Assembly: GCA_022059125.1 (NCBI GenBank)
Contig: JAEUWY010000002.1
Location: 124,001 to 188,000 of the forward strand
Reading direction: 5' to 3'
DNA: 64,000 bases
Source: Corynespora cassiicola
Taxonomy: Eukaryota; Ascomycota; Dothideomycetes; Pleosporales; Corynesporascaceae
The position numbers and the translations under genes are program-made. The notes below the pieces were generated by a model. It had not been told where the DNA came from. It ran no database searches and saw only the letters and a program-made list of their open reading frames with translations. Positions 12,304 through 25,681 of this stretch are shown one piece after another (the first letter of the stretch is position 1; each line of letters starts with the position of its first letter).

Positions 12304-13485
12304 AGGCAGAGTGGACTTCCATGTTTTGAGGTTAGTTGCGGAGAGGTGAGACTAGGCTGTGTAGCGATGCAATGCGGTCGCGCTATCACCACTTTCTGAT
12401 GTGTGATTCATCGCATTTCATGTATATTTGAGGAAAATTTCAATAGCACAAGCATTGACAAACGATATTGAACATGCAATACTGAAGTGAGTGAACGTGC
12501 ACGGAAGTCTTGTTGCAGGTTGGGCAGGTCACACACTGCGTCTACCACTGATCCCAGCTATGCGGTTACGATCTGTTGGTGGTTCGAGGGCCAAGGCTTC
12601 TAGATGCAGATATCTCCTACCGTAGAAATCGAGATTCGATGCTTTTTTGAAGGTCTGATGCACATGAACCGGTGCAGTGGCTCTTGCTGACTGCATCCTG
12701 TCAGTAAATTACCATGTGCATATGCAAAGGTGTGTACTTACTGCAGTGATACCAGCAACCAGGTAAACAATGTAACTTGGTAAGCTATCAGCATGCACTT
12801 TTAGTCTTGGTGGATGAGAATGGACATGATTCAGCAACAGTGAGACGGCGAGGGAAGACCCCTGCGTTGCACTCAGGCTGAACTTGACTGAGTCGTGCAA
12901 TACGTGAAGCCAACAATGACAAGCTGTCATCCATTGCCATTACCTATTACCTTGCAGCTATATTGTAAGATGAAGTAATGGGTAATAAGATTTGTTGGGC
13001 GTGATCTCGGGAGGCTGGGCCGATACGTCAAGTCGTGCGACGCAGTTTCGTCACAGGTCACTTCTGCTGTGATAGCGGTTCAATGCGAGAAGTCCAGAGT
13101 TGGCGAATACGAGACACCTGTGAGCGGACGGGTGGCCCGACCCGCACCAGACAGAGGCCCCTACCGCCAATGGTAGGCTAAATCGGCGGAGCATGTGTGC
13201 CAAGGATGCTGGATGCACGATGCACGTCTAGCCCAGGATAATCCGCGCAAATAAGCGCAGACGAACCCCCATGCACCCAAGCTCAATACGAGTCTCCAAC
13301 AGTCGTCGCCTTGTTGCTTGCGCTCACGGGAGGGGGAAAAAGTTTTCTGGATTGGATCATGCAGTGCATGAACTCGGCCCTGCCATGGATGCACCGGCCG
13401 GTGCCACTTCAAATACACCAATATAGTGCAGGTTTTCGACCCGGGAAAGAAACACCTCTTTTTGTCCCCTCGTTCCTTTGCAAAA
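12304..13485. other. Intergenic, no gene seen
   Basis: About 1.2 kb between the acetyltransferase stop and the hydrolase start. Only short scattered frames occur on both strands. An A-rich leader (CAAAAATG) directly precedes the hydrolase start. Confidence 0.5.
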
Positions 13486-14535
13486 ATGTCCTACTACTCC
13501 ATCCCGTATTCTCGAGCCGCGGAGCTCGATGCCAGGATCAAGCTTCCTCGCCCACCCATCGATCCGACGTTGGTCCCCATTGTCGATTCCTTTCCCCTCC
13601 CGGAGGCGCTGGATATCGATTTCCTCCGGGGTGTTGCATCCGATGGGGCCGATGGTGCGTTTATTTACAACGCTGACACCATTCTCAAGGATCATGCGCA
13701 CCTCAAGCATGAGCAGCATGCCGTCCCTGGACCCGACAACACTTCAGTCATCCTGTCTGTGTTTGCCCCGAAAAGGCCGAGCTCAGCCTCGCTACCAGCC
13801 TTGTACCATATCCACGGCGGAGGCATGGTCTCAGGAGACCGCTTCACTGCCGTCACTCCCTTGCTGGACCTGCTTGGGGATATCGAGTGTGTCGTCGTGT
13901 CTGTCGAGTATCGTCTGGCTCCAGAGATCCAAGCGCCTGGCCCAGCAGAGGATTGCTACGCTGGTCTCGTGTGGACATCTGACAATGCTGCTTCCTTGGG
14001 GATCAATCCGGCCGAGGTTGTTGTGTGGGGTGTGTCAGGCGGGGCGCCCTTAGCAGCAGCAACTTGTCTCATGGCGCGCGACAGGAAGAGCCCTGCTGTT
14101 CCCATCAAAGCTCAAATGCTACTGTCGCCCATGTTAGATGATCGATGCGATAGCGTATCAGATCGCCAATTTGAATATGGCATTCCCTGGTGTGGAGTTA
14201 CCAACCGCATGGCATGGGATTGTGTTCTCGGCAACAAACGTGGGACTGATGAAGTGACGCCGTACGAAGCCCCGTCACGAGCGAGGGATCTATCAAATCT
14301 TCCCCCAACATACATTGACACTGCCGAGTGCGAAGTGTTTCGAGACTCGGCTGTCAAGTATGCTTCTACCATGTGGAAATGTGGATCGACTTGCGAGCTT
14401 CACGTCTGGCCAGGAGCTTTCCACCTCTTTGATGGGATTGATAACCCCGATGTTCCACTTGTTCGGGCAGCTATCACGGCCAAGCAAACATGGTTAAGGC
14501 GAATAATGGCTTCAGAAGGTCAATGCGGTCATTGA
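13486..14535 (+). CDS. Alpha/beta hydrolase, HSL-type esterase/lipase
   Basis: Single-exon serine hydrolase of 349 residues, similar to the hormone-sensitive-lipase (abhydrolase_3) family. The oxyanion-hole motif HGGG is followed by MVSGDR at about residues 112-121. The nucleophile Ser sits in GVSGG at about residue 185, and late Asp and His candidates are in VFRDSA and in AFHLFDG near residue 316. The frame opens 20 codons earlier at 13426, but the ATG at 13486 has a good A-rich context and matches the expected N-terminus. No signal peptide is seen, so a cytosolic esterase or deacetylase is likely. It sits at the right end of the possible isocyanide locus, paired with an acetyltransferase. 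Membership of that locus is uncertain. Confidence 0.82.
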   Translation: MSYYSIPYSRAAELDARIKLPRPPIDPTLVPIVDSFPLPEALDIDFLRGVASDGADGAFIYNADTILKDHAHLKHEQHAVPGPDNTSVILSVFAPKRPSSASLPALYHIHGGGMVSGDRFTAVTPLLDLLGDIECVVVSVEYRLAPEIQAPGPAEDCYAGLVWTSDNAASLGINPAEVVVWGVSGGAPLAAATCLMARDRKSPAVPIKAQMLLSPMLDDRCDSVSDRQFEYGIPWCGVTNRMAWDCVLGNKRGTDEVTPYEAPSRARDLSNLPPTYIDTAECEVFRDSAVKYASTMWKCGSTCELHVWPGAFHLFDGIDNPDVPLVRAAITAKQTWLRRIMASEGQCGH

Positions 14536-15099
14536 TGAACCTCACCTTTGGTTGCTGGTAGAAGGGCTTAGAGGTGGTTGACATGCGTCATATGTCTCTG
14601 GGATCATGATGAACGTAGTTCACGAACAAGGCAGAGGCATTGTAGGTAGTCATGTCATGGGTTTTGAATTAGAGGCTACTGTACACACGTTGCCAGATAC
14701 GAAGCCTCCTCATAACTAGACAGAGAACGAAAAGAGAAAGAGTAAGAAAGACATCCCATGATCTTTGAATACCATGAATGCCAAACCAAACCTGGGTATA
14801 TTACTTCCTGGACCCCTACAGAAATGAAATGAGAGCTCTTGTTGATCGAGAAGTCGTGATGGCTCGCAAGATCTGCTGCCCATGTGTCACGATCATAGCG
14901 TTGTCAAAGAAAAGACAAGAGCCGGCATGAAATGAAGCGAAGGGGAAAGGCTTGGAGGTTCCTTTGACTTTGGTACTCGAATATCGAAAGTAGTGCCAAG
15001 TCCCCACCAATCTGGCCGTATGTAGAGCAGCAGAGTTCCGATGGATTGACCATTAGCCGTGATATCTATGGAACCTCCGCATCGGGAAAAGTTGGTAAA
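14536..15099. other. Intergenic, no gene seen
   Basis: Sequence between the hydrolase stop and the repeat island. Short frames only. From about 15060 it grades into a degenerate copy of the 53-bp repeat. Confidence 0.45.
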
Positions 15100-15107
15100 A
15101 GGACTTC

Positions 15108-15290
15108 GGCGCACTGAAGTAGGATATTCTCGAGGCCGTAAAAGTCAATATGGAGACTGCAACGTATCGAAGTCAAGTATTGCCGAGGCCGTAAAAGACG
15201 ATATGGAGACTTCAACGTATCGAAGTCGAGTATTGTCGAGGCCGTGATTGTCAATATGAGGGCTTCAGAGCGCCGAAGTGAGTATTGCCG
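15108..15290. repeat. 53-bp tandem repeat, about 3.5 copies
   Basis: The core CGAGGCCGTA/G recurs at 15131, 15184 and 15237, exactly 53 bp apart. Each copy is followed by similar sequence (AATATGGAGACT-like, then TATCGAAGT-like). The third copy is more diverged, and a still weaker copy is visible upstream at about 15060-15107. The period is not a multiple of three, so a coding function is unlikely. Confidence 0.85.
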
Positions 15291-15539
15291 TTGCACTCAA
15301 CCGAAATGTAGTATTTACATGCTCGTAGAAAGATGGCACGTCAGCTTGATCCGAGTGTAGTGTTGACAATCCCTGAAATAGACGAGTAGGACGCGGTCAA
15401 GCTTGAGGGTAGTATTGGCGGAGGTAATAGGTGTATTCGTGGAGCATTTTAGTTGCAAAATACCGGCATACTTGCTGGATTGACGAGAGATATTGCTTAT
15501 CTATCAGGGGTGAATGTTGGGGTGAGTATGACGCGTGGT

Positions 15540-16290
15540 ATTGACACAGTTGCGGAAAGTTGCCATGCACGTGGGAATTGCCATGATCGCGGAGGGTTGG
15601 CATGGTCGTGGAGAGATAGCCTGGTCGCGAAGAGTCGACATTATCATGGAGAGTTGTCATAATCGCGCGGAGTTGACACCACGAGAAAGTTGCCATGGTC
15701 GCGAAGAGTTGTCATGGTAGTGAGAAAAGTTGCTATAGTCGCGAAGAGTTGGTATGACCTCGAAAAAATTTGCCATGGTCGCAAAAGAGCTGTTATGCTG
15801 GCGAAAGAGTTGATATGATCAGGGAAGAGTTGGTATGACCAGGGAAGAGTCGCTATGATCGCGAAAGAATTGGCATGGTTGTAGAGAAATGACACAGCCG
15901 CGAAGAGTTGACACGGTCGCGTAGAAGTGCCATAGTCACCAACTGATGGTATTGCCACGAGGTACTGGCGCTGTCGGGAAGTGTTGTCGCAACCATGAGG
16001 CGTTGTCATGATCATGGAGCATCGAAAGTTCACCCGATAGTTAACCGGAATTGAAACATGCATACCAGAGGCGAAAAGAGAAGCAGAGAGGGCAGAGTGA
16101 GTAGAGCTAATCACAGAGCATTGTCGTCATCATGGAGCATTATCTTAGTCGTGTAACGTGGTCGAATTCCTGAAGCGCTGCATATATTCTGCTGAAGGGT
16201 CGTCGAAGTTATGAAGCGTTGTCAAAGTCCTGAAACGTTGTCGAGATCATGTGTTGACGAAGTCCTAAGGATTGGTATACGAGATAGATC
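15540..16290. repeat. Degenerate ~20-bp minisatellite
   Basis: A unit close to GTTGCCATGGTCGCGAAGA repeats with lengths of about 19-22 bp from about 15540 to 15950 (roughly 20 recognisable copies). Weaker, drifting versions (GTTGTCATGATCATGGAGC-like) continue to about 16290. Copies differ at several positions each, so the array is old or error-prone. The apparent open frames across it are by-products of the repeat and shift frame between copies. Confidence 0.8.
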
Positions 16291-16440
16291 GACAAGTATT
16301 ACTCGCATGATCGTTGTTCGTTGTGCGTCGATGTACCGTCAGATTGCCGGGGAGCATTGGTTGTCGTGTAATACTGGCGCAGTAATGATGTACTGGCCCA
16401 ATCGTGTCGTGTCGTGATGCGATGGATGAGGGTTAGTGCC

Positions 16441-16612
16441 GGCGTGGTCGATTCGGGGACTCCGTTGTCGCAGCATATATGAGATGATCGTCGAAGCAGA
16501 TACCGAAGAGTTCGGTGTAGCCATAGTTGATATTCACCCGATGACTGAAATTTGGCGTGGTCGAGTCGGGGACGCCGTTGTCGTAGTGGATACCGAAAAG
16601 TTCCCGGAGCAA
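16441..16612. repeat. Imperfect direct repeat at 114-bp spacing
   Basis: A block starting GGCGTGGTCGATTCGGGGAC at 16441 recurs at 16555 with few changes. Both blocks continue through CCGTTGTCG and end in ATACCGAAGAGTTC-like sequence. It is part of the same repeat island. Confidence 0.75.
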
Positions 16613-16661
16613 CACACCTAAACAGGTCGATAGAGCCACTAAGTCTACCCGATATACGGAA

Positions 16662-16790
16662 GTTTTCCAGAGGCCGATCTTCTTTAATTCACGCAGAAGC
16701 GGAATTTGAAAGAGGCCGATTGTTTTGATTTACCCAGTTACGGAATTTGAAAGAGGCCGATCTGTTTTGAATCGCAACGGCCAAACGATT
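16662..16790. repeat. ~42-bp tandem repeat, about three copies
   Basis: The unit starts GAGGCCGAT and ends CGGAATTTGAAA. It occurs about three times in a row, the last copy truncated, with interior variation. Related CACCCGAT...GGAA...CCAGAGGC patterns also occur near 16030 and 16650, which suggests higher-order repetition across the island. Confidence 0.75.
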
Positions 16791-16909
16791 AAGAAATTGA
16801 GAAATGTGCCTACCAGAGGCGAAAAGAGAAGCCCCCTGAGGGGAGGGAGGAGTGAGACCAGCTGCGGAGCAAAGGTGGTGGGGGGCGGTCTATTTGTACG
16901 GCAGATCAT

Positions 16910-16926
16910 GCCAAGCCTCGCTTGGC
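16910..16926. repeat. Short perfect hairpin, 6-bp arms
   Basis: GCCAAG (16910-16915) and CTTGGC (16921-16926) are reverse complements around a 5-bp loop. G-rich (about 16873-16887) and C-rich (about 16934-16955) tracts flank it, giving a longer imperfect symmetry. It marks the right end of the repeat island, after which the sequence turns AT-rich. Confidence 0.55.
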
Positions 16927-19037
16927 GGCTAGACCCACCCCCGCAAACGCCCCCACTCCTCCTTTACTTTATCTTGCTTTCACACAGAAAAATTTGTAGA
17001 AGTGACTTTACCTTGTATACAAAGCTTCTAAATTTAGAATGATCTGTTATCTCATAGTATTGACTCATCTAGCTTCTGAAATTTACCGCTTCAGAACAGC
17101 GTGTACCGATAATTATGAGCTGGCATCAACCTAGTTGTGCTTGATATTTGATAATAGCTGCACAGTAGATTTATTAATCTTTTTGTGACTTCGATTAATA
17201 GGTCAATATTTGCTGAAAGATTCTCTATATAACTTGCAAAGATGTATAGGCAAAATTAATGCATCAAAGTTGCGCTTAGCATCCGGATACAACTCTATTT
17301 GGAGTGAGACGATTTACTCAATTAGCAGACATATGTATCTTATCAAACTGAAGGGGTGAAGTGAGCGTTGAGATAACCGTTGATTGCATTGAAGTGAGAA
17401 AGTGAGAACAGGCAGTACGTCTTGGTCCCCACCTAATCCCACCGTCAAGAGCAGTCAAATTATCCTGGGTTTAGGAATGAATTCAGTTTCTGAGATCTGT
17501 TGAAGTAGCAGAAACTAGATAACTGAAATCATTGATGGCAAACTTCCGTGCATAAGCTGTTGATTCCTGGACTTGAACTACAGTCATGCGCCGTACCGGC
17601 GATGGTGCATGGGCTTGGCATGATGACTTTAGTTGAGAGCTCGACTGTATTTCAAGAAGATGATATCCACCGCTTCATTCACGGAAAGGGCCATGCTTTC
17701 CCTGGAGAAGCTCAAAGAACACTTTCCATGGGTTTTCGCTTCCATTTTACCGAATATAGTCCAGAACTGAACTTGAATAACTGTGTACAGGATATTCGAG
17801 TTTATTAATAGGAAGACATTTATTTTATTGCCTGAGAGATACTCTTTTCTACCTCAGCACTTCCTTTTGGATTGTCTTCAAGAACACGGATAGTTACCCT
17901 GACATGTGTGGACCTATCAAACCGCGATGTAGACATCCTTTCCATCCAAGTTATGTGTAAGATGTGTAGTTGAAGAAAATTTAAATACTCCACAACCATG
18001 TATCATATCACCGCTATAATTCCTCAAAATACGGTAGATATAAGAGGAAAAACAAAATAAATAGCTAGGGCTAAAAACTTGGAGGGTTTGTTGCTACATC
18101 CCATCACGATGACATCTCGACCATTCTCACCACACCCACATCCCGCACAGTAAAAAAAAAAAACTCAACCTCACCAGAAAAGCCCCCAAACACATCCGAC
18201 TTGGACAAAAGTGACAAGCTATTCCGCAAATTAAATTGCGAAAAAAGTTGAACGATGGTTGACGACACGGGAGGGTATCAACCGCACACGCCCCCGCCCA
18301 CAGCAGATTCCAAGTGGAGGAGCATGATTCGCAAGTACCGGGACACAAAACCCAAAAGTCCATTGCCGAAATTTATCAGCATTGCGCATCCACCTTGCCC
18401 ATTCATGTATGGAACCACACTCCAAGTCCAGGCGTGATGTATCATGTAGCGGGGTGCAAGCCCCAACCACCACCGCAACATCTACACGCATATCCACACA
18501 CGAGGCATCAGATGTGTCACTATCACATACACACAAGTGTCACATATCTTCACAGTATAGCACAAGATGAACACTGCATAACAGGCATGAACGTTGTCAA
18601 TTTCCATTCCCCAGTCCTCATCGCTATCCAGTTACCCAATCAACCCGATCAGCAATCCTACCCGGCCAGGAACCAGATCAAGGGCGTCGAGTCAAGTGTA
18701 ACCATCCTATCCCATTTTTTCCCATAGTACCAGCTTCCAGGCTGCAATAGAGACATTGCAACCGAGAAGACGGTCACTCACGTTCAGTCCGGGACGAGTT
18801 GGAGTTCATCAGAGGCATAAAAAAAGGATTCCGGACCGCACAATAAATACTTTTCCGTCCCCCCATGCCCGCAAAGAAGCACAGACACCTTAGGAAATTA
18901 ACGGGAGAGAGAATGAGGGAAAACACCAGGTCTATCGAAAAATGCCACAAAAGGGAATTGGGCAACCCGCACGCGCACAATATCGTTGGTATCATGCATT
19001 TGCGGTCATCTTTACTTCCACCTCATGAGTTCGTCGC
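16927..19037. other. Gene-poor, partly AT-rich intergenic DNA
   Basis: After about 17030 the sequence is AT-rich with no long open frame; the longest (86 codons at 17548-17808) resembles nothing known. From about 18100 composition returns to normal and includes the 3' flank of the Hsp70 gene on the minus strand. AT enrichment beside a repeat island would fit repeat-induced point mutation, but no parental copy is available here to test that. Confidence 0.45.
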
Positions 19038-21513
<2,476 letters not shown>

Positions 21514-22251
21514 GATTTCGGTTTTGGGTATCGTTTGTGTGAGAGGGAGTGTGGTGGAGGAAGCAGGTCAGAGGGCGGTGGGCGTAAAAAAGTTCAACTT
21601 TTTGCGCCTCCAGCGTCGGCGCTAGGCCAAAATCTTGGCGTCAGTCGCTAAAACGTTTTTTCCGCTATCGATTGCCGAGGGCGAGGCCGAGTTCCTATTC
21701 GGCGGATTAGACTGTCGAGGAGGGATGTGCCCAGGGCGTGGATGGCAAAGTAGGCAGAAGTGGATCTGCGAAGACTAGAAAGGGTCTTTTTTTCCCTGTG
21801 AATGGGTGCCACCTTATGAGAGATGGACCATTAGGTAGGCACTGGAGAAGGATGCTGCCCGACCACGGGTACGCAAGAGGGGCAGTCCAAAGTTTAACTT
21901 CGAAGCCCGCAAAAGTCAGACGGTCAGACGTCGAATCACAAAGAAGGCTCAGACTCAGATGCTCAGCAGTTTGACTTGATATTGGGATAGGTAAATAGAA
22001 AAAGCCACCCTTGAGCCACCATGCTACGATATATGCCACACGAACGCCCCCACCCAAGCGCCGGTACAATCAATGCATAGCCGTATACAACCATGAACGT
22101 TATGATAAAATCAGTCGACCCGGCCATACGGCCATATTACCAAATGGCCGGCACGCCTTCCTTTACTTTGTCAATCCAACTGCGGTGATGTGTTGCAACA
22201 TCTCTGTGGCCGCCGCGTCCTTCGCCCGGTCCTTCCTCAGCACCTCCATCC
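21514..22251. other. Intergenic: Hsp70 promoter and 3' flank of E2 gene
   Basis: About 740 bp between the Hsp70 start and the stop of the E2 gene, both on the minus strand. It should contain the Hsp70 promoter on its left side. I see no heat-shock-element array clear enough to list and no gene. Confidence 0.45.
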
Positions 22252-22852
22252 CTACACCTGGTTGTCATGGAAGACGAAGCTAATATCCCGCGGCCGCTGC
22301 GTGTTGTACCGCACAAAATTCTCGTCGCCGGGAGGGCGCTCTTTCTTGGTGTTGCTCGTGAGCATCGACTGTAGGCTAACGCAGACCGACTCTACATTGT
22401 GTACAGGGCTCCAGCCCGAGCGATCGAGTAGGTCGAGACATATGATGCCGTTGGAGTAAATGTGCGGATGCCAAGGTATGGGATGCTCGCTGTCTTTGAC
22501 AAAGACGACCTCAGGGGGCTGCGTCGCAAAGGAGTCAGTATGCGCCGTGCACATTGGGCCTCGCAGGGGAGAAGGAGGGGGAGGGGCACGGGAGTAGCAC
22601 GCTTACCTCGATGGGATAGGAAGTGTTGAAGCTGAACTTCAGGCGGTAGACTTCGTTTTCATACAGCGGGTTGGGGTCGAGCACGCGTACATCCATGAGC
22701 CATTCCTGGAAGTCGTCGGCCTTGATGAGGGCTATGCCCGGCGGGAGTTTCTCGTTGAGCTTTTGGAGCTCCTGCAGCCGTGTTTTAGATGACGTCTTCT
22801 GCCCTTTCTTTTCGACCATACGCACCTTGGCAAGTCTCTTACTCGCGAACAT
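22252..22852 (-). CDS. Ubiquitin-conjugating enzyme E2, UBE2W-like
   Basis: E2 enzyme that accepts ubiquitin from E1 on a catalytic cysteine. Two exons, 22607-22852 and 22252-22518, code for 170 residues. The core has the UBE2W-type active-site region HPHIYSNGIICLDLL, in which histidine replaces the asparagine of the usual HPN motif and Cys in IICL is the nucleophile. The SGWSPVHNVESVCVSLQSML helix follows. Family knowledge: UBE2W-type E2s can modify protein N-termini. The frame opens further upstream, but the ATG at 22852 (MFASKRLAKVRM) was chosen because the upstream residues are low-complexity and not E2-like. It lies between the Hsp70 and Pex13 genes, all on the minus strand. Confidence 0.85.
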
Positions 22853-23498
22853 GATGTTGGCCTGGCCCTCCCGCTCCTTGATGTAGTGTAGACAAAACGC
22901 TTCGTTCGCCGGGCGGGCGGGGAAGTCGGTGGTGTCTGGCTCGAGCGTTGGTGGGGTGCGGAGACGAGCTGGAGGTTGCGAGAAGACGCGAGGTTGTTTG
23001 GTCGGGCTGGCGTGGCAGGAGCAGACGCGCAATGCGCATTATGCAGCTGGGCAGTCAAAAAGAAAGCAGAACATGGCCTACTGTTCAAGTCATTCAGGCT
23101 GATCCGTCTGTTTCATCCCCGAGATGCATATTCACCATTTCTGGTATTTCGGGCGGGACCTTGGCCGCTAGGCCATCGCATCACCTTGCACGTGATGGCA
23201 TCAAGGCATCAAAGCGCTGGGTACCGAGGTCCCAACGGCACTCAAAGAAGACGCCAAGGAGGTTTCAGCGGTTTGGAGGGGTTGAGATGTGAACAAGTTG
23301 TATTTGTAGTTTCAACTACGGCGCGCTGTTTGGGCGCCTGAGCTTTTCCCAGCCTACGATGTACATGAAGTCTGACAGAGTCCGTAACCAATCCATACCA
23401 TTCATAGGCCCATGAACAGTAGAGTATGCCGCGTGAGTCAAGGAGAAGAGGAATGACGTGAGAAAGAATTAAAAGAAAGAAAGTCGCTAGATCCAAGA
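22853..23498. other. Intergenic, no gene seen
   Basis: Upstream region of the E2 gene and 3' flank of the Pex13 gene. Only short frames on both strands. Confidence 0.45.
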
Positions 23499-24937
23499 TT
23501 ATGAATAAAAGGCTCCCTTTTGGAAGCTCTCAACGCCCATGTCCCCTGCCTTGCCTTCGACCTTGGGGGCCTTCTCTAGAGCCTTCGCCTCCGTCATGGT
23601 GGCGGTCCGGCTCGCATTCATGCTGCTGCTAGTCAGGGTCTGCGCCCTGCTGCCCATGGGGCTTCCAGCCTGGCTTCCACTTGTGATTTGTGCGGGCTGC
23701 TTCCGCTGGATCACTTCCAGGTACACACCTGGGAGGTACCCCATTCGTCCGTCGCGGGACCGGCATTTCCACCATTCGGATGGGTTACCGAGGGGATCCG
23801 ATTTGCTGAGTACAGCGACCATGTCACCCTTCTTCACGGCCAAGTCGAGGCCCTGCACCGAGTTCATGTTGGTGTCTGGGGTGAAGTCGTACAGAACGCG
23901 GCAGAATTCGAGCTTGTTCGGGTCGAGGGGTTCGCCGTACGCCTGTGGGTTCTCGGCCATTCTCCTCCTCTCCTCCTCTTCCTGTGACCGCGCGAGGGCC
24001 TTGATGAGCTTGCCCATCAAATAGGGCAGACCGAAAACAGCGAGCATGAAGACAATGAAGGGCTTCTTGGAGGGCTTGGCGGAAGCGGGCGAACCGTCTG
24101 AGTTACGCCCCGTGAATGCAGCAAAGCTCGCGGGGGTGAGCTCTTTTGATGAAGCGGGTAGCGGTCGGCCTGTGAGTTTTGCGATGGCCGTCCGAATCCA
24201 GCGCATCACTGTGAAGATGCCGAGCACCGAGCCCAGCGTCTGGCGTAGGTTGCCAAACTGTTCGGCGACTGAAACCATGGCTTTATGTGGGTTAGTAGAG
24301 AAAGAGGGGCGATGGAGAAAAAAGGGCAAACGTACCGAAGAAGGAGGAGTGTGTGGCCATGTAAGTGCTTTCCAGCATCTGGGCAAAGCCGCCGAAAGCG
24401 CCTACGATGCTCTCGATGAGCTGAAAGGTTGCCTGCGTGCTTTGGCTGAAAGACTGGGTAAGGCTCTGGGGGTTGTTTGGGTCGCCGGGCATGCCCATGC
24501 CCCCATACATGCCGCCCATGCCCATGCCCATGCCGCCTCCGTACATGCCGCCGTAGCCTCCGCCATACATGGAGCCATATCCTCCGCCGAGGCGCGAGTA
24601 GGGCGACGAGTAGCTGTTGTAGCCGCCGCCGTAGCTGCTGTAGGGCGAGTTGTAGCGGTTGTTCATGGTCGAGTAGTTTGTCGCGTTGCGATTGGCGACC
24701 GAGTTGAGGGCATTCGGCAGCTCAGGCAGCGGAGGCGGGCTGCCCGCGGCGGTCGCAGTGGCGGGTGGTGATGAGGTGCTGGAGCCGGTGAGGCCTGGGG
24801 GGTGGTGGTTAGACATGGGCGGCGATGGACGGGGCGCTGACGTTAAGGCTGGCGCTGGGCCGAGAAGACTTACCAACCGAGGCGCTGGTAGCTCCACCGC
24901 TCGTCTCCCACGGCTTGGGTGGTGACGGGGAAGACAT
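23499..24937 (-). CDS. PEX13: Peroxin 13, peroxisomal import docking/translocation protein
   Basis: Peroxisomal membrane protein that, with Pex14 and Pex17, forms the matrix-protein import machinery. Exons 24874-24937, 24336-24794 and 23499-24280 give 434 residues. The N-terminal 170 residues are Gly/Tyr/Met-rich (YGSMYGGGYGGMYGGG type); YG-rich tails in this family are known to form a gel-like conduit. Hydrophobic segments lie near residues 190-205 (LGSVLGIFTVMRWI) and 245-262 (FIVFMLAVFGLPYLMGK). The SH3 domain is at about 295-365 (RVLYDFTPD, EWWKCRSRDGRMGYLPGVYLEVI). The start at 24937 is supported by the conserved PPKPWE N-terminus. The C-terminal tail after the SH3 domain is Ser/Thr/Lys-rich. 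Confidence 0.93.
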
Positions 24938-25681
24938 GTGTCGGCTGGGTGTGTGACGCTGTCGCAACTCACCGCGCCGGCATCAGGTGCGAGGGCTCAG
25001 GGCTCGCAGCGAGAAGAGCGGAGCGGGCGACGAGGGCGACGAGGGCGACGAGGGCGACGAGGGCGGCGGCGGGTTGCGCGGTCGAGGGCGGCTCCGATGG
25101 CACGAGAGGCTGGCGCTGGGCTCTCGGCGGGAAGCGACTTGCGGGGTTGCGCCGGATTCGTCGACCCACAAGTCCACCAGCGGTCGCAGCAGAAAAGGCA
25201 GAGGGCGCAGAGGGAGAGCAAGACGTGCGAGCGATGGAGAGGGAGAGGCGAGATGTGGGGAGGCTTGCGGAGAGAGGCCGTCCTGTCGTCGCCCCCCGGG
25301 TGCCGGCTGGCTTCCACAGACCGCGGCAATGACCTCGGTTTCTGGAGAGGGCGCCTTCACAAGCCAACTGACTCAGCCGTCGCCGGCAGCACACCCTGCG
25401 AACGACTCTTTTTGCCACACCGCCATCGGCTGCATTTTTCTTCACGCGCCTGCCGGTTCGCTCCATTCACGCATGGCCGTGCATGCCGTCGCCAGACGTT
25501 CCCGCCGTGTCTTCGTCTTCTGCGCCGCCGCATATGGCTGCTGCTAGCGGAATAGCGCCGCTGGCCACTGCTCAGGCACAAGAGCCCACTGCCGGATCAG
25601 GACATCATTCCCATGCTGCTATCTGCTACATCCACCTTGACACCATGCCTCAACATATCTTTTGCCTACAGCCATGGCGGT
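24938..25681. other. Intergenic: Pex13 upstream region with a GACGAGGGC microrepeat
   Basis: GC-rich 744-bp region upstream of Pex13 and downstream of the Tos1-like gene. A 9-bp unit GACGAGGGC repeats about four times at roughly 25029-25064. Several long open frames exist on both strands here, but they overlap one another and have Arg/Pro/Ala-rich shadow composition, so none is called. Confidence 0.5.

Larger units (their letters stand above)
16063..16832. repeat. Dispersed 22-bp exact direct repeat (16063-16084 and 16811-16832)
   Basis: Two identical 22-bp segments, starting TACCAGAGGCG and ending AGAGAAGC, lie 748 bp apart. Some similarity extends upstream of each (ATTGAAACATG versus ATTGAGAAATG). 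They bracket the 114-bp-spaced and 42-bp repeats, so they may mark the ends of a larger duplicated unit or a decayed mobile element. No transposase or reverse transcriptase frame lies between them. Confidence 0.75.

Noticed and set aside
11349..12392. 347-codon minus-strand frame over the acetyltransferase gene
   Set aside because: Antisense shadow; the plus strand carries the HxxxD motif and conserved N-terminus.
12560..12610. GGTTCGA box suggesting a tRNA T-arm
   Set aside because: No matching acceptor, D-arm or anticodon stem around it. No tRNA gene was found by eye in the window.
15397..16114. Minus-strand frames across the minisatellite encoding repeated His/Asn/Thr-rich peptides
   Set aside because: The repeat period is about 20 bp, so frames shift between copies; typical of repeat by-products.
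17548..17808. 86-codon plus-strand frame in the AT-rich zone
   Set aside because: No recognisable motif, no clear promoter context, and isolated between repeats.
24919..25555. Overlapping GC-rich frames upstream of Pex13 on both strands
   Set aside because: Arg/Ala/Pro low complexity in several frames at once, explained by GC content and the GACGAGGGC microrepeat.
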